Under the pieces are notes generated by a model. That model had not been told where the DNA came from. It saw nothing but the letters and a program-made list of their open reading frames with translations, and did no database searches. The position numbers and the translations under genes were made by a program. DNA of 64,000 nt from CBDUEF01 sp018063485 (GTDB lineage: Bacteria; Pseudomonadota; Alphaproteobacteria; Rhodobacterales; Rhodobacteraceae): NCBI GenBank assembly GCA_037045435.1, contig JBAOID010000018.1, positions 372,001 to 436,000 on the forward strand, written 5' to 3'. Position 1 is the stretch's first letter. Each line of letters starts with the position of its first letter. Positions 54,019 through 64,000 of this stretch are shown here, one piece after another.

Positions 54019-55714
54019 ATGCCGCGCAAGCAAGCAACCCAATGGACCGACCTTTGCCACGGTGCTGCCGCCCGACTGCGCCGGTTTGGTCGCGACGAGG
54101 ACGGCGCGCTGATCATCTTCGCTTTGATTCTGCTGTGGTTGATGGTTTTCATGGGCACCTTCGCGATCGACATCATGCGCTTTGAAACCACCCGCACCAC
54201 GTTGCAAAACACGCTTGACCGCGCAACGCTGGCCGCAGCCTCCCTGACTCAGACGCTTGATGCCGAAGGTGTGGTGAACGACTACTTTGCCAAAGCCGGC
54301 ATGTCGAGCTATCTGAAAAGTGTCGATGTGCGCGAGGGGATCAACTTTCGCGAGGTCGAGGCAAACGCTACCGCCAATTCTGAACCGATCAGCAAATTCA
54401 TGGACAGTTTCAACATGGAAACCCGCATGGATTCCGATTTGAACGACATGGAAGCGCAAAAGGGTCTGGCCTTTACCGGCGTCGAGATTAGCGGTCATTC
54501 CAAGGCAGAACAGCGCGTCACCAATGTTGAAATCACCCTTGTGCTGGACATTTCCGGCTCGATGAACAGCAACAGCAAGCTGACCAACCTGAAAACCGCC
54601 GCCAAGGAATTTGTCGATACCGTTCTGTCCAGCGATCCCGAACACCGCATCGCAATCGCATTGGTGCCGTTCAATGGGCAGGTCAATCTGGGCAGCGGTG
54701 CTGGGCCAGAAATACAACCGCACCTATGACAACCTTGCCGCTGGCGTGGATTGCGTCGATTTGCCCTCCACCACCTACAACCAACTGGGCATGTCGCGCA
54801 GTCTTGGCCTGCCGATGACGGCCGATGCCGACACCTATTCCAGCACCAATCAGACCACCAGCTTTGTGTCTTATACCGACGGCAATGCGGTTCCCACTGA
54901 AACAAACAAATGGTGCCCGTCCTCAACCACCAATATCGTGCGCCTGCCCTCCACCAATGCCGCCGCTCTCAAAGGCTATATCCAAGGGCTGACCGCCGTT
55001 GGCGCGACCTCGATCAATGCCGGCCTCAACTGGGGCATGGCGCTGATGGACCCCGGTGCGCGCCCGATGTTCTCGCAGTTCATTTCGGCCAACAAGATGG
55101 AAAGCGCCATCGAAGGCCGCCCCTATGATTATGACGATCGTGAGGCGATGAAGATCATCGTTCTGATGACCGACGGCGAGCATTTTGCCGAAGAGCGTGT
55201 GACCAATGATTACAAGTCCGGCGATTCCACGCTCTACAAGGGCACCGACGGCAATTATTCGATCTATCACGCCACCCGTGCCGGAACCAGCAAATACTGG
55301 GTTCCCTATAACGCCACCTGGCAGGCCACCCCGTGGAAAAGCGGCGTGGTGCAAACCTGGCCGCAAGTGTGGTCGAAGTTCCGCCTCAGCTATGTCGCCT
55401 GGCAGTTCTACGCCCGTGCCTTCGGCTCTTCGGGAACCGGCCGCACCAATGCCTATAACTCTGCGATGGATGCCTTCAAGGATGTGACCCCGACCAGTGC
55501 GATGGACACCCAGCTTTCCTCGATCTGCAGCCTGTCCAAGGCCTCCGGCGTCACCATTTACGGCATTGCCTTCGAGGCTCCGACGAATGGCCAGAAAGCA
55601 ATCTCAAGCTGCGCCTCATCGCCTGCGCATTACTTCAACGCTCAGGGTTTGCAGATCAAAACTGCCTTCCGCACCATCGCCAGCAACATCAGCCAGTTGA
55701 GGTTGACTCAATGA
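54019..55714 (+). CDS. TadG-like pilus-assembly protein with von Willebrand A domain (copy 2, frameshifted)
   Basis: About 565 residues, a paralogue of the protein at 52028. Shared blocks: GRDEDGALIIFALILLWLM, RFETTRTTLQNTLDRATLAAASL, LVLDISGSMNSNSKL, HRIAIALVPFNGQVNLG, KIIVLMTDGEHFAEERV, LSYVAWQFYARAFG and the identical-type end FRTIASNISQLRLTQ. One indel near 54705 splits it. It overlaps the downstream TadE-like gene by ATGA. Confidence 0.85.
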
Positions 55715-56244
55715 AACGCCTGCTCTGCCGCCTGAAAAACCTGTTTCGCAACGAAGACGGCGTGGCTTCGGTTGAATTCGTCATTGCCTTGCCGGTGATG
55801 CTTATTCTCTTTGCCGGATCGTTCGAGAACGGCCTGCTGATGACCCGCTCGATCCTGCTTGACAGGGCCGTGGATATGACGATGCGCGAATTGCGCCTTG
55901 GCCATTACCCGCTTCCCACCAAAGACTTGCTGAAGTCTGAAATCTGCAACCGCACGGTAATCTTCAACGATTGCATCGACGCAATCACCATCGAACTGAC
56001 TCGGGTGAACACAACGAACTGGGTCATGCCGGCAACAGCCGTGGCCTGTATTGATCGTGATGAGGATATCGAACCGGTGACCGCCCTGCAAATCGGCCAG
56101 CAGAACGACATCATGCTGGTCCGTGTCTGTGTGATCCAGGATGCCATGTTCCCCGCCATGGGCCTGGGCCAATTGCTCGCGGTAGATGATCAGGGTGGCT
56201 ATTCGCTGGTTTCGGTCACCGCCTTTGTCACCGAACCCTCCTGA
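55711..56244 (+). CDS. TadE-like pseudopilin
   Basis: 177 residues. Short basic leader, then FRNEDGVASVEFVIALPVMLILFAGSFENGLLM, the TadE processing site with the Glu five residues after the cleavage point and one membrane helix. Four Cys in the mature part (CNRT, NDCIDA, VACIDRD, VRVCVI) may form disulfides. It is coupled to the upstream vWA protein. Confidence 0.85.
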   Translation: MKRLLCRLKNLFRNEDGVASVEFVIALPVMLILFAGSFENGLLMTRSILLDRAVDMTMRELRLGHYPLPTKDLLKSEICNRTVIFNDCIDAITIELTRVNTTNWVMPATAVACIDRDEDIEPVTALQIGQQNDIMLVRVCVIQDAMFPAMGLGQLLAVDDQGGYSLVSVTAFVTEPS

Positions 56245-56249
56245 GGACG

Positions 56250-56819
56250 ATGATGATCATGTTTTCCCTGCGCAGCCTGTTTCACCGTTTCCGCCGCGAC
56301 GAGCGCGGCTCGGTGATCGCCGAGATGGTGATCACCCTGCCGCTGCTGATCTGGGCCTATATGGCGATGTATGTCTATTGGGATGCGTTTCGCATGATCA
56401 ATTCGGTGCAAAAGGCGTCCTATACGATCTCGGACATGGTTTCGCGCGAGATGCTGCCGATTGATACCAACTACATCAACGGTCTGCGCGACTCGATGGA
56501 TTATCTTGTGCGCGAAGACACCAGCGTCAAAATGCGGTTAACCTCGATCACCTACAGCCAGATCAACAGCCGCTTTGAGGTGCATTGGTCGCGCTCGCCG
56601 GGCAATGTGGTTCCCCAATTGACCACCGCCACCCTTCAGGCGATGATCAGCAAGATCCCGACCATGGCCGATGGCGACTATGTGGTGCTGGTTGAAAGCT
56701 GGGTCACCTACACCCCGCTGTTCGACGTCGGCCTCGACAATACCGAGATGAGCCAATTCATCATCACGCGGCCGCGCTTTGTGCCCAAGATCTGCCTGAC
56801 CGGCATGTCCTGCACCTGA
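56250..56819 (+). CDS. TadE/TadF-like pseudopilin
   Basis: 189 residues. Leader FHRFRRDERGSVIAEMVITLPLLIWAYMAMYVYWDAF again has the prepilin-type Gly/Ser...Glu and a single helix, with a Cys pair at the C-terminus (KICLTGMSC). It starts five bases after the preceding gene and completes a four-gene unit. The pilus motor genes (tadA, tadB, tadC) are not in the window. Confidence 0.85.
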   Translation: MMIMFSLRSLFHRFRRDERGSVIAEMVITLPLLIWAYMAMYVYWDAFRMINSVQKASYTISDMVSREMLPIDTNYINGLRDSMDYLVREDTSVKMRLTSITYSQINSRFEVHWSRSPGNVVPQLTTATLQAMISKIPTMADGDYVVLVESWVTYTPLFDVGLDNTEMSQFIITRPRFVPKICLTGMSCT

Positions 56820-56936
56820 CCCAGGCCAAAATCCGGCCCGTTGTGCATCCTTGCACAGCAGGCCGAGGTTTTGCGCTCATTGCCCTGGCCCCTTGCGTCG
56901 CCTAGCTTGTGCTCCAACGCATCAAGGAGCTTGCCA

Positions 56937-57848
56937 ATGTCGATCCGCCCCATCACCCAATCCACCCTTGCCCAACCCACAACCGAAGGTGCAGGCGTGC
57001 ATCTGCACCGTGCCTTTGGGTTTGGCGATCCGGCCCGCATGGACCCGTTCCTGCTGTTTGACGATTTTCGCGGCGACGCCCCGCGCGATTACATCGCAGG
57101 CTTTCCCTGGCACCCCCATCGCGGCATCGAAACCATCACCTATGTACTGGCCGGAACCGTCGAACACGGCGACAGCCTTGGCAATCGCGGCAATCTGCGC
57201 GCGGGCGATGTGCAGTGGATGACCGCAGGATCAGGGATCATGCATCAGGAAATGCCGAAAGGTAACGCAAAGGGCCAGATGCATGGCTTTCAGCTTTGGG
57301 CCAACCTGCCCTCGCATCTGAAAATGACCGCCCCGCGCTATCAGGATGTGAAATCGAATGATATCCCCGAAATCATGGATGACGACGGCACCATGGTCAA
57401 AGTCATCGTGGGCAGTTTCTGGGGCAAAACCGGCCCCGTCGATGGCATCGCCGCCGAGCCGCAATACCTTGATATCTTCGTGCCGCCAGAACGGAAAAAG
57501 ACCTTCAAGGTTGACACCCGCCGCCACGCCTTTGCCTATGTCTTTGACGGCGCGGGAAAATTCGCTGATGCCGCAAACCCGCGCGGCGTGCTTTTGGAAA
57601 AAGAGGTCGCGGGCCAGGAGCTGAACATCCGCGATCTGTCGGGCAACCGCACCCTGATCGAATTTGGCGCAGGCGATGAGGTGACGGTGCAGGCAGGCCC
57701 CAACGGCATCCGTTTCCTTCTGATCTCGGGAGCGCCCCTTCAGGAACCGGTCGCTTGGCATGGCCCCATCGTGATGAACACCCAGGCCGAATTGCGCCAG
57801 GCGGTGACCGAGTTGCGCAATGGCACCTTCATCAAGCCCGCGCATTAA
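56937..57848 (+). CDS. Pirin-family protein
   Basis: 303 residues from the ATG at 56937 (AAGGAG, nine bases before). Bicupin with the metal-binding WHPHRGIETITYVLAG, HGDSLGNRG and TAGSGIMHQEMP. Pirins may be iron-binding regulators or quercetin dioxygenases. The role here is unknown. Confidence 0.93.
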   Translation: MSIRPITQSTLAQPTTEGAGVHLHRAFGFGDPARMDPFLLFDDFRGDAPRDYIAGFPWHPHRGIETITYVLAGTVEHGDSLGNRGNLRAGDVQWMTAGSGIMHQEMPKGNAKGQMHGFQLWANLPSHLKMTAPRYQDVKSNDIPEIMDDDGTMVKVIVGSFWGKTGPVDGIAAEPQYLDIFVPPERKKTFKVDTRRHAFAYVFDGAGKFADAANPRGVLLEKEVAGQELNIRDLSGNRTLIEFGAGDEVTVQAGPNGIRFLLISGAPLQEPVAWHGPIVMNTQAELRQAVTELRNGTFIKPAH

Positions 57849-57912
57849 ACCGGTTCAGCTTTGCAGCGGGGCAGTCTAAGGTGTCCCAGCCATAACGCCC
57901 GAGTCCCGCCGC

Positions 57913-58143
57913 ATGAAGATCACCCTCGCCCTCTGCCTTGCGCTTTGTGCCTGCACCGCTTTCCCCAAAGTAGAGGTGGCTGAACGCGCCAACCCGGTTG
58001 CCACCCAGCCACCGCAACTGCTGCCGCTTGATCAGCTTTTGGCGATCAACGCGCAAACCTCGGGTGCCGAAACCGCAGGCCAGACCGCTGCCGCCCGCGC
58101 CGCAGCCCTGCGCGCCCGCGCCGCCGCCCTGCGCAACCGCTGA
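57913..58143 (+). CDS. Small predicted lipoprotein
   Basis: 76 residues. Signal peptide MKITLALCLALCAC with a lipobox-like Cys, then a Pro/Gln linker and an Ala/Arg repeat (AAARAAALRARAAALRNR) likely helical and basic. No family recognised. It lies between pirin and hom in the same direction. Confidence 0.6.
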   Translation: MKITLALCLALCACTAFPKVEVAERANPVATQPPQLLPLDQLLAINAQTSGAETAGQTAAARAAALRARAAALRNR

Positions 58144-58222
58144 CCCGATTCAACCAGCCGCGTTGCACTGGTCCGACCGAACCCGCTAACACCGGGCGAC
58201 CAAATCAGCCACGGAGTTTGCC

Positions 58223-59527
58223 ATGCCCGCCCCCCTTCCTATCGGCACTCCTCTGCGTGTAGGTCTGGCCGGGCTTGGCACCGTTGGTATTGGTGTCGTC
58301 AAAATCGTGCAGGACCATGCCGATCTGATCACCCTGCGCACCGGCCGCCCGGTGGTGATCACCGCCGTCTCGGCGCGCGACCGCTCCAAGAACCGCGACG
58401 CCGACCTTTCGGCCTATGCCTGGGAAACCGACCCTGTCGCCTTGGCACAGCGCGACGATGTTGACGTTTTCGTCGAGGTGATGGGCGGCCACGAAGGCCC
58501 GGCCCGTCACGCGACCGAGGCCGCCATCGCCGCAGGCAAAGATGTGGTTTCCGCCAACAAGGCCCTGCTTGCTCATCACGGCCAATCGCTCGCCCTTGCT
58601 GCCGAGGCCGCTGGCAGGGTGATCCGGTTTGAGGCTGCCGTTGCCGGTGGCATCCCGGTGATCAAGGCCCTGACCGAGGGCCTTGCCGGCAATCGGATTC
58701 GCCGCGTCATGGGCGTGATGAACGGCTCTTGCAATTACATCCTGACAAGGATGCAGAACGAGGGCCTCAGCTATCAGGCGGTCTTTGATGCCGCCCAACA
58801 GCTTGGCTACCTCGAAGCCGATCCCGAGCTTGACGTTGGCGGCATTGATGCGGGCCACAAACTCGCCCTGCTCGCCTCTATCGCCTTTGGCACCCAGGTC
58901 AGCTTTGATGCGGTCGAACTCGAAGGCATCGGCAAGATCTCGATTGACGACATCAACCTTGCCGCCGATATGGGCTACCGGATCAAACTTCTGGGTGTGG
59001 CCCAACTTACCGGGCGCGGGTTGGAACAGCGGATGTCGCCCTGTCTTGTCCCCGCCGACAGCCCCTTGGGCCAGTTGCAGGGCGGCACCAATATGGTGGT
59101 GCTCGAAGGCGACTCGGTTGGTCAGATCGTGCTGCGCGGCCCCGGCGCAGGGATGGGCCCCACCGCCAGCGCCGTGATGTCCGATGTGATCGACATCGCA
59201 CGCGGCACCCGCCTGCCCACCTTTGGCCAACCGGCCAGCAGCCTTGTCGCACCACAGGCCGCCAAAAGCGCCACCCCCGCGCCCTATTATCTGCGCATGA
59301 CCCTGCTCGACAAACCCGGCGCGCTGGCCAAGATCGCCACCTGTCTGGGCGAGGCCGGGGTGTCGATTGACCAGATGCGCCAATACCGCCACGAGGGCAC
59401 CCATGCCCCGGTGCTGATTGTCACCCACAAGGCCACCCGTGACGATCTGGACCACGCCATCAGCCTGTTCGCCACCACCGGCGTTCTGGTCGGCACCCCG
59501 GTCGCTTTGCGCATCGAAGAGGTCTGA
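58223..59527 (+). CDS. hom: Homoserine dehydrogenase
   Basis: 434 residues, intact. NAD(P)-binding VGLAGLGTVGIGVVKI, catalytic-domain VVSANKALLAHHG, FEAAVAGGIPVIKAL, MGVMNGSCNYILT, and DVGGIDAGHKLALLASIAFG. A C-terminal ACT domain (LRMTLLDKPGALAKIATCLGEAGVSIDQM) gives feedback control. Reduces aspartate semialdehyde for threonine and methionine synthesis. Followed by glpX and recJ, the usual order in this order of bacteria. Confidence 0.97.
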   Translation: MPAPLPIGTPLRVGLAGLGTVGIGVVKIVQDHADLITLRTGRPVVITAVSARDRSKNRDADLSAYAWETDPVALAQRDDVDVFVEVMGGHEGPARHATEAAIAAGKDVVSANKALLAHHGQSLALAAEAAGRVIRFEAAVAGGIPVIKALTEGLAGNRIRRVMGVMNGSCNYILTRMQNEGLSYQAVFDAAQQLGYLEADPELDVGGIDAGHKLALLASIAFGTQVSFDAVELEGIGKISIDDINLAADMGYRIKLLGVAQLTGRGLEQRMSPCLVPADSPLGQLQGGTNMVVLEGDSVGQIVLRGPGAGMGPTASAVMSDVIDIARGTRLPTFGQPASSLVAPQAAKSATPAPYYLRMTLLDKPGALAKIATCLGEAGVSIDQMRQYRHEGTHAPVLIVTHKATRDDLDHAISLFATTGVLVGTPVALRIEEV

Positions 59528-59703
59528 TGGGCTGGTTTTTGTCGACCTGATGCTGTCAGCACGCAAAAAGCACGCAAGCAGCACGGGAAAAATACGGCAA
59601 AAGCGGGCATAACCCTTTCCCAAAGCAGTTAGCGCCACCACGCTTGCCGCCGCGCCCGCCGCCCGTTATGGGGGGGCAACACCTCAGCCAAAGGATACCC
59701 GTA

Positions 59704-60669
59704 ATGGCCGACGCTTCAGAATTTCAGGACCGCATGCTGTCCCTCGGCCTTGCCCGTGTCTCCGAGGCGGCGGCACTGGCGTCAGCCAGGCTGATTGGGC
59801 GCGGCGATGAGAAAGCGGCGGATCAAGCCGCCGTCAACGCCATGCGTGACCAGTTGAATTTGCTCGATATTTCTGGCGTCGTGGTGATTGGCGAAGGCGA
59901 GCGCGACGAGGCCCCGATGCTTTATATCGGCGAGAAAGTAGGCACCGGCCACGGCCCCGCCGTTGATATTGCGCTTGATCCTTTGGAAGGCACCACCCTC
60001 ACCGCCAAGGACATGCCCAACGCCCTGACCGTGATCGCCATGGCCCCGCGCGGCACTTTGCTCCATGCCCCTGATGTTTATATGGAAAAGCTGGCCATCG
60101 GCCCCGGCTTTGCCCCCGATACCGTAACCCTCGACATGTCCCCCGTCCAACGCGTCCGCGCCCTCGCCCGCGCCAAAGGCGTCGCCGCTGACGAGATCAC
60201 CGTCTGCATCCTCGAACGCCCCCGGCATGAGAAGCTGATCGCCGAAGTCCGGGCCACGGGTGCCGCGATCCGCCTGATCACCGATGGCGACGTGGCCGGC
60301 GTAATCCATTGTGCTGAAAGCGAATCTACCGGGATCGACATGTATATGGGCTCGGGCGGCGCCCCCGAAGGCGTGCTTGCCGCCTCGGCCCTGAAATGTA
60401 TGGGCGGGCAGATTTATGGCCAGCTTCTGTTTCGCAACAATGATGAAAAAGACCGCGCCGCCAAGGCCGGGATCACCGATCTGAACCGCATCTACACCCG
60501 CGACGATATGGTCACCGCCGATGTGATCTTTGCTGCCACCGGCGTCACCCAGGGTTCGATCCTGCAAGGCATCAGGATCGAACCCGGCTGGGTCACCACC
60601 GAAACCATCCTGATGCGTTCCAAGACCGGATCGGTCCGCCGGATGATCTACAAAAGCCCATTGAAATAG
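59704..60669 (+). CDS. glpX: Class II fructose-1,6-bisphosphatase
   Basis: 321 residues from the ATG at 59704 (AAAGGAT upstream). Metal-binding VVIGEGERDEAPMLYIGE and DIALDPLEGTT, with LITDGDVAGVI and GSGGAPEGVLAASALKCMGG. Gluconeogenic; class II enzymes in some relatives also act on sedoheptulose bisphosphate. Confidence 0.96.
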   Translation: MADASEFQDRMLSLGLARVSEAAALASARLIGRGDEKAADQAAVNAMRDQLNLLDISGVVVIGEGERDEAPMLYIGEKVGTGHGPAVDIALDPLEGTTLTAKDMPNALTVIAMAPRGTLLHAPDVYMEKLAIGPGFAPDTVTLDMSPVQRVRALARAKGVAADEITVCILERPRHEKLIAEVRATGAAIRLITDGDVAGVIHCAESESTGIDMYMGSGGAPEGVLAASALKCMGGQIYGQLLFRNNDEKDRAAKAGITDLNRIYTRDDMVTADVIFAATGVTQGSILQGIRIEPGWVTTETILMRSKTGSVRRMIYKSPLK

Positions 60670-60676
60670 GCCACTT

Positions 60677-60790
60677 AGAGCGCGTTGCGCCAAATTGACT
60701 TCATCTCGCAACCCGAACGCGCTTGCAAAGCCAATCGCTGCCTCGGGTTGCGAGGTGACTACGTGTCTCTGACTGAACGCAACGCGCTCT
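60677..60790. repeat. Nested inverted repeat element between glpX and recJ
   Basis: Outer arms AGAGCGCGTTGCG (60677-60689) and CGCAACGCGCTCT (60778-60790) are perfect 13-base complements. Inside them CTCGCAACCCGA (60705-60716) and TCGGGTTGCGAG (60743-60754) are perfect 12-base complements. The 114-base element could fold into a two-tier hairpin. It may be a small dispersed repeat or a structured leader or terminator. Confidence 0.65.
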
Positions 60791-60848
60791 GGACCATAGC
60801 ACGCAACAGCCTCTTGTTGCGCGCTCTGGTCTGGGGCACAACTGCACC

Positions 60849-62585
<1,737 letters not shown>

Positions 62586-62699
62586 AGCGACGGCCCACTG
62601 GCAGCCATCCCGCCCCACTCCCTCGCAACACCTCTTACAAAAAGCATTTTTCTCTTGCGGGTCACGCCCGGCCCGTCTAGACACCCCGCACCAAAGCAT

Positions 62700-62774
62700 G
62701 GCCCGTTCGTCTATCGGTTAGGACATCTGGTTTTCAACCAGGCAAGAGGGGTTCGACTCCCCTACGGGCTGCCA
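62700..62774 (+). tRNA. tRNA-Glu (TTC)
   Basis: A full cloverleaf can be drawn. The 7-base acceptor stem (GGCCCGT / ACGGGCT) has one wobble pair, then a D arm with GGTTAGGA. The anticodon stem TCTGG / CCAGG carries loop TTTTCAA with anticodon TTC. A 4-base variable loop is followed by T arm AGGGG-TTCGACT-CCCCT. The mature 72 bases end at 62771 and CCA is encoded at 62772-62774. Confidence 0.93.
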
Positions 62775-62828
62775 CTTCAACCTATGTAAGTTATTGATTT
62801 TACTCAATAATCCGCAAGGTCGAAAATC

Positions 62829-62847
62829 TCTACCCACAATCTACCCA
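62829..62847. repeat. Direct repeat TCTACCCA after tRNA-Glu
   Basis: TCTACCCA occurs twice (62829-62836 and 62840-62847), 55 bases beyond the tRNA. Short direct repeats near a tRNA can be integrase arm sites; no integrase is visible, so this is only a hint. Confidence 0.25.
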
Positions 62848-63029
62848 TGACAGAATGACCCCTGAAAGCGGCCCTTTGGGCGCTGCGACAGGCTGGAAAG
62901 GATCACGCGAACGTGAACGCATGGCCTTCTTTCCAACGCTGAACAGGAAGCGAAGGACGGTTGCTAGCCGTGGATTGTGCGCCGCAAAGACTTCCCGTAG
63001 GTTTCCCGAAGTCAACGCGGGGAACAGTT

Positions 63030-63629
63030 ATGGAATGGCTAGTCGGCTTCGTTCTTGGGTTTTTCGCAGACCTGTTTCGTTCGGTCTTCATGCCTGCCAG
63101 CACGGAATGGATTAACAAGTTCATCCCCGCCGCTCGCAGAAAAGCCAATGTTGAAGAAAACATTCTGACCTTAGAAATTATGGACAAACTGAAATCGCTT
63201 GGGAAAGACCCCAACCTAGCGAAACATGCCCGCGACGACGCTGCACAATTCTTGACCGTCCTTACAAGCCAGCAAGAAGCATTCGTCGAAAATGCTATCG
63301 AAGTCATTGATAGCACTCACATGACACAAGCCGAAATGAACGTCGAAGCGGGCCGTCGCGCTAATGTGGCGCAACAACAGATGGAACGCGCCATAGTGGC
63401 TTTGAAGCGGTCGGGATGGCTAGAACCGCCGCAAATTTCGAACTTAGACAAAGCGCAAGAAAACTGGGAAGTCTATGCGAAAGCGCAAGCGGAATTTGCC
63501 GCAGCAGAGTTCGAAGGTGGATCAATGGCCCCGCTTGTGTATGCAAGCGAACTGGAATCGGTCACAATCAGCCGAACGGGCGAACTTAATCGTATGTTCC
63601 AAGAAATGAAGGAACGCTACGGCGACTGA
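63030..63629 (+). CDS. Hypothetical membrane-anchored protein with LprI-like (DUF1311) C-terminus
   Basis: 199 residues from the ATG at 63030 (GGGGAA upstream); a longer open frame from 62961 is not needed. One N-terminal membrane helix (LVGFVLGFFADLFRSVFM), a helical middle rich in Gln/Glu/Asn, and a C-terminal block LDKAQENWEVYAKAQAEFAAAEFEGGSMAPLVY that follows the lysozyme-inhibitor LprI pattern but lacks its Cys residues. Base composition is clearly less GC-rich and codon use differs from the genes left of the tRNA, suggesting acquired DNA. Confidence 0.65.
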   Translation: MEWLVGFVLGFFADLFRSVFMPASTEWINKFIPAARRKANVEENILTLEIMDKLKSLGKDPNLAKHARDDAAQFLTVLTSQQEAFVENAIEVIDSTHMTQAEMNVEAGRRANVAQQQMERAIVALKRSGWLEPPQISNLDKAQENWEVYAKAQAEFAAAEFEGGSMAPLVYASELESVTISRTGELNRMFQEMKERYGD

Positions 63630-63647
63630 ATTTCAACCATGCTAATG

Positions 63648-63683
63648 AAAAAAGACCCCCGAAACCTTGCGGCAACGGGGGTC
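63648..63683 (-). terminator. Intrinsic terminator for the right-end minus-strand gene
   Basis: Perfect 8-base-pair stem GACCCCCG / CGGGGGTC with a 14-base loop. On the minus strand it is followed by TTTTTT. It lies 34 bases beyond the stop of the partial gene at 63717. Confidence 0.8.
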
Positions 63684-63716
63684 AGGTAGCTTCCTCAGTG
63701 GCCCTGTGGAAGATCG

Positions 63717-64000
63717 TTAGAAAGCGGCTGCGGGGATGCCCACAAGGGGCGCGTCGGGGTCGATACCCGCAGCGGTGCAGGCTTGGCGCATGGTGGCCCC
63801 TGCGGCGACCCGCAGCACGGCTACAGCGGGGAAATCGGGCCGTCCGGCCCCTGCCAGCCAAGCGACGTGCTGCGCCCTGTCTGCAAGGCGTTGCTGCCCC
63901 TCTGGCGCGGCCCATGTCGGCACATAGCCCGATGCCAGGGTGAACAGGGGCAGACAGCCCGCAGGCGCTTCCGAGCGGCACGTCGTCAAGCCCGACCGTG
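63717..64000 (-). CDS. Hypothetical protein, 5' end beyond the window
   Basis: The frame is open from the window edge to the stop at 63717, giving at least 94 residues. A TTG at 63989 could start it, but no stop precedes it, so the true start may lie outside. Visible sequence is Ala/Pro-rich and soluble (YVPTWAAPEGQQRLADRAQHVAWLAG, DPDAPLVGIPAAAF). No family recognised. Possibly part of the tRNA-adjacent element. Confidence 0.5.
   Translation of the reverse strand, partial: RSGLTTCRSEAPAGCLPLFTLASGYVPTWAAPEGQQRLADRAQHVAWLAGAGRPDFPAVAVLRVAAGATMRQACTAAGIDPDAPLVGIPAAAF

Overview
The window is a 64 kb piece of a GC-rich alphaproteobacterial chromosome, most likely from the order Rhodobacterales (Roseobacter/Rhodobacter group). 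This rests on the gene order (glmS next to an AlkD-like gene; isoaspartate methyltransferase, TolC and a PopZ-like gene in a row; hom, glpX and recJ in a row), on clade-type proteins (a DUF6280-like protein, a fused MaoC-phosphotransacetylase) and on dense operons joined by 4-base ATGA overlaps. No ribosomal RNA, CRISPR array or transposase is visible. One tRNA gene (Glu, anticodon TTC) lies near the right end.

Layout. 1-3010: end of glmS, an AlkD-like gene, a small lipoprotein and moaA. 3007-8493: a LysR regulator divergent from a 2-oxoglutarate/iron oxygenase and a DddP-like M24 hydrolase, facing a FAD oxidoreductase and an M20 deacylase. 8594-14271: acetate kinase, MaoC-phosphotransacetylase and the PntAB transhydrogenase. 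14384-17143: a methyltransferase-like membrane protein, then kynureninase and tryptophan 2,3-dioxygenase. 17302-24753: L,D-transpeptidase, a D-lyxose-isomerase remnant, HemG-like flavodoxin, C26 hydrolase, EamA exporter, class V aminotransferase, ABC exporter and YgfZ. 24799-30927: efp, a DUF6280-like gene, PopZ-like, tolC, isoaspartate methyltransferase, a membrane protein, idi and a small coiled-coil gene. 30924-47041: a large catabolic region read as CoA-dependent aerobic anthranilate (2-aminobenzoate) degradation, with two MarR regulators, a SulP transporter, a second kynureninase-like enzyme and a two-component flavin monooxygenase. 47143-51656: an exported TPR-like/CHAT pair and glutamate dehydrogenase. 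52028-56819: two TadG-like von Willebrand proteins and two TadE-like pseudopilins. 56937-62585: pirin, lipoprotein, hom, glpX, recJ. 62700-64000: tRNA-Glu followed by sequence of different character that may be the edge of an integrated element.

How the genes fit together. KynA and KynU turn tryptophan (through formylkynurenine and kynurenine) into anthranilate. The operon at 30924-38813 and its divergent partner at 38916-43056 would activate anthranilate to its CoA thioester, hydroxylate and reduce the ring, and finish by beta-oxidation and thiolysis. An identical 16-base AT-rich word lies upstream of kynU and between the two divergent catabolic operons. Weaker versions flank the second MarR gene and the flavin monooxygenase. 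This suggests one regulon for tryptophan-to-acetyl-CoA catabolism.

Caution on the sequence. About thirty one- or two-base indels and two in-frame stops interrupt otherwise well-conserved genes. Many lie in short runs of G or C. I read most as sequencing or assembly errors, because conserved motifs continue at once in another frame. Broken genes are therefore given as single spans with the break points named. The oxygenase gene at 3966-4760 has roughly eight breaks and could be a true pseudogene.
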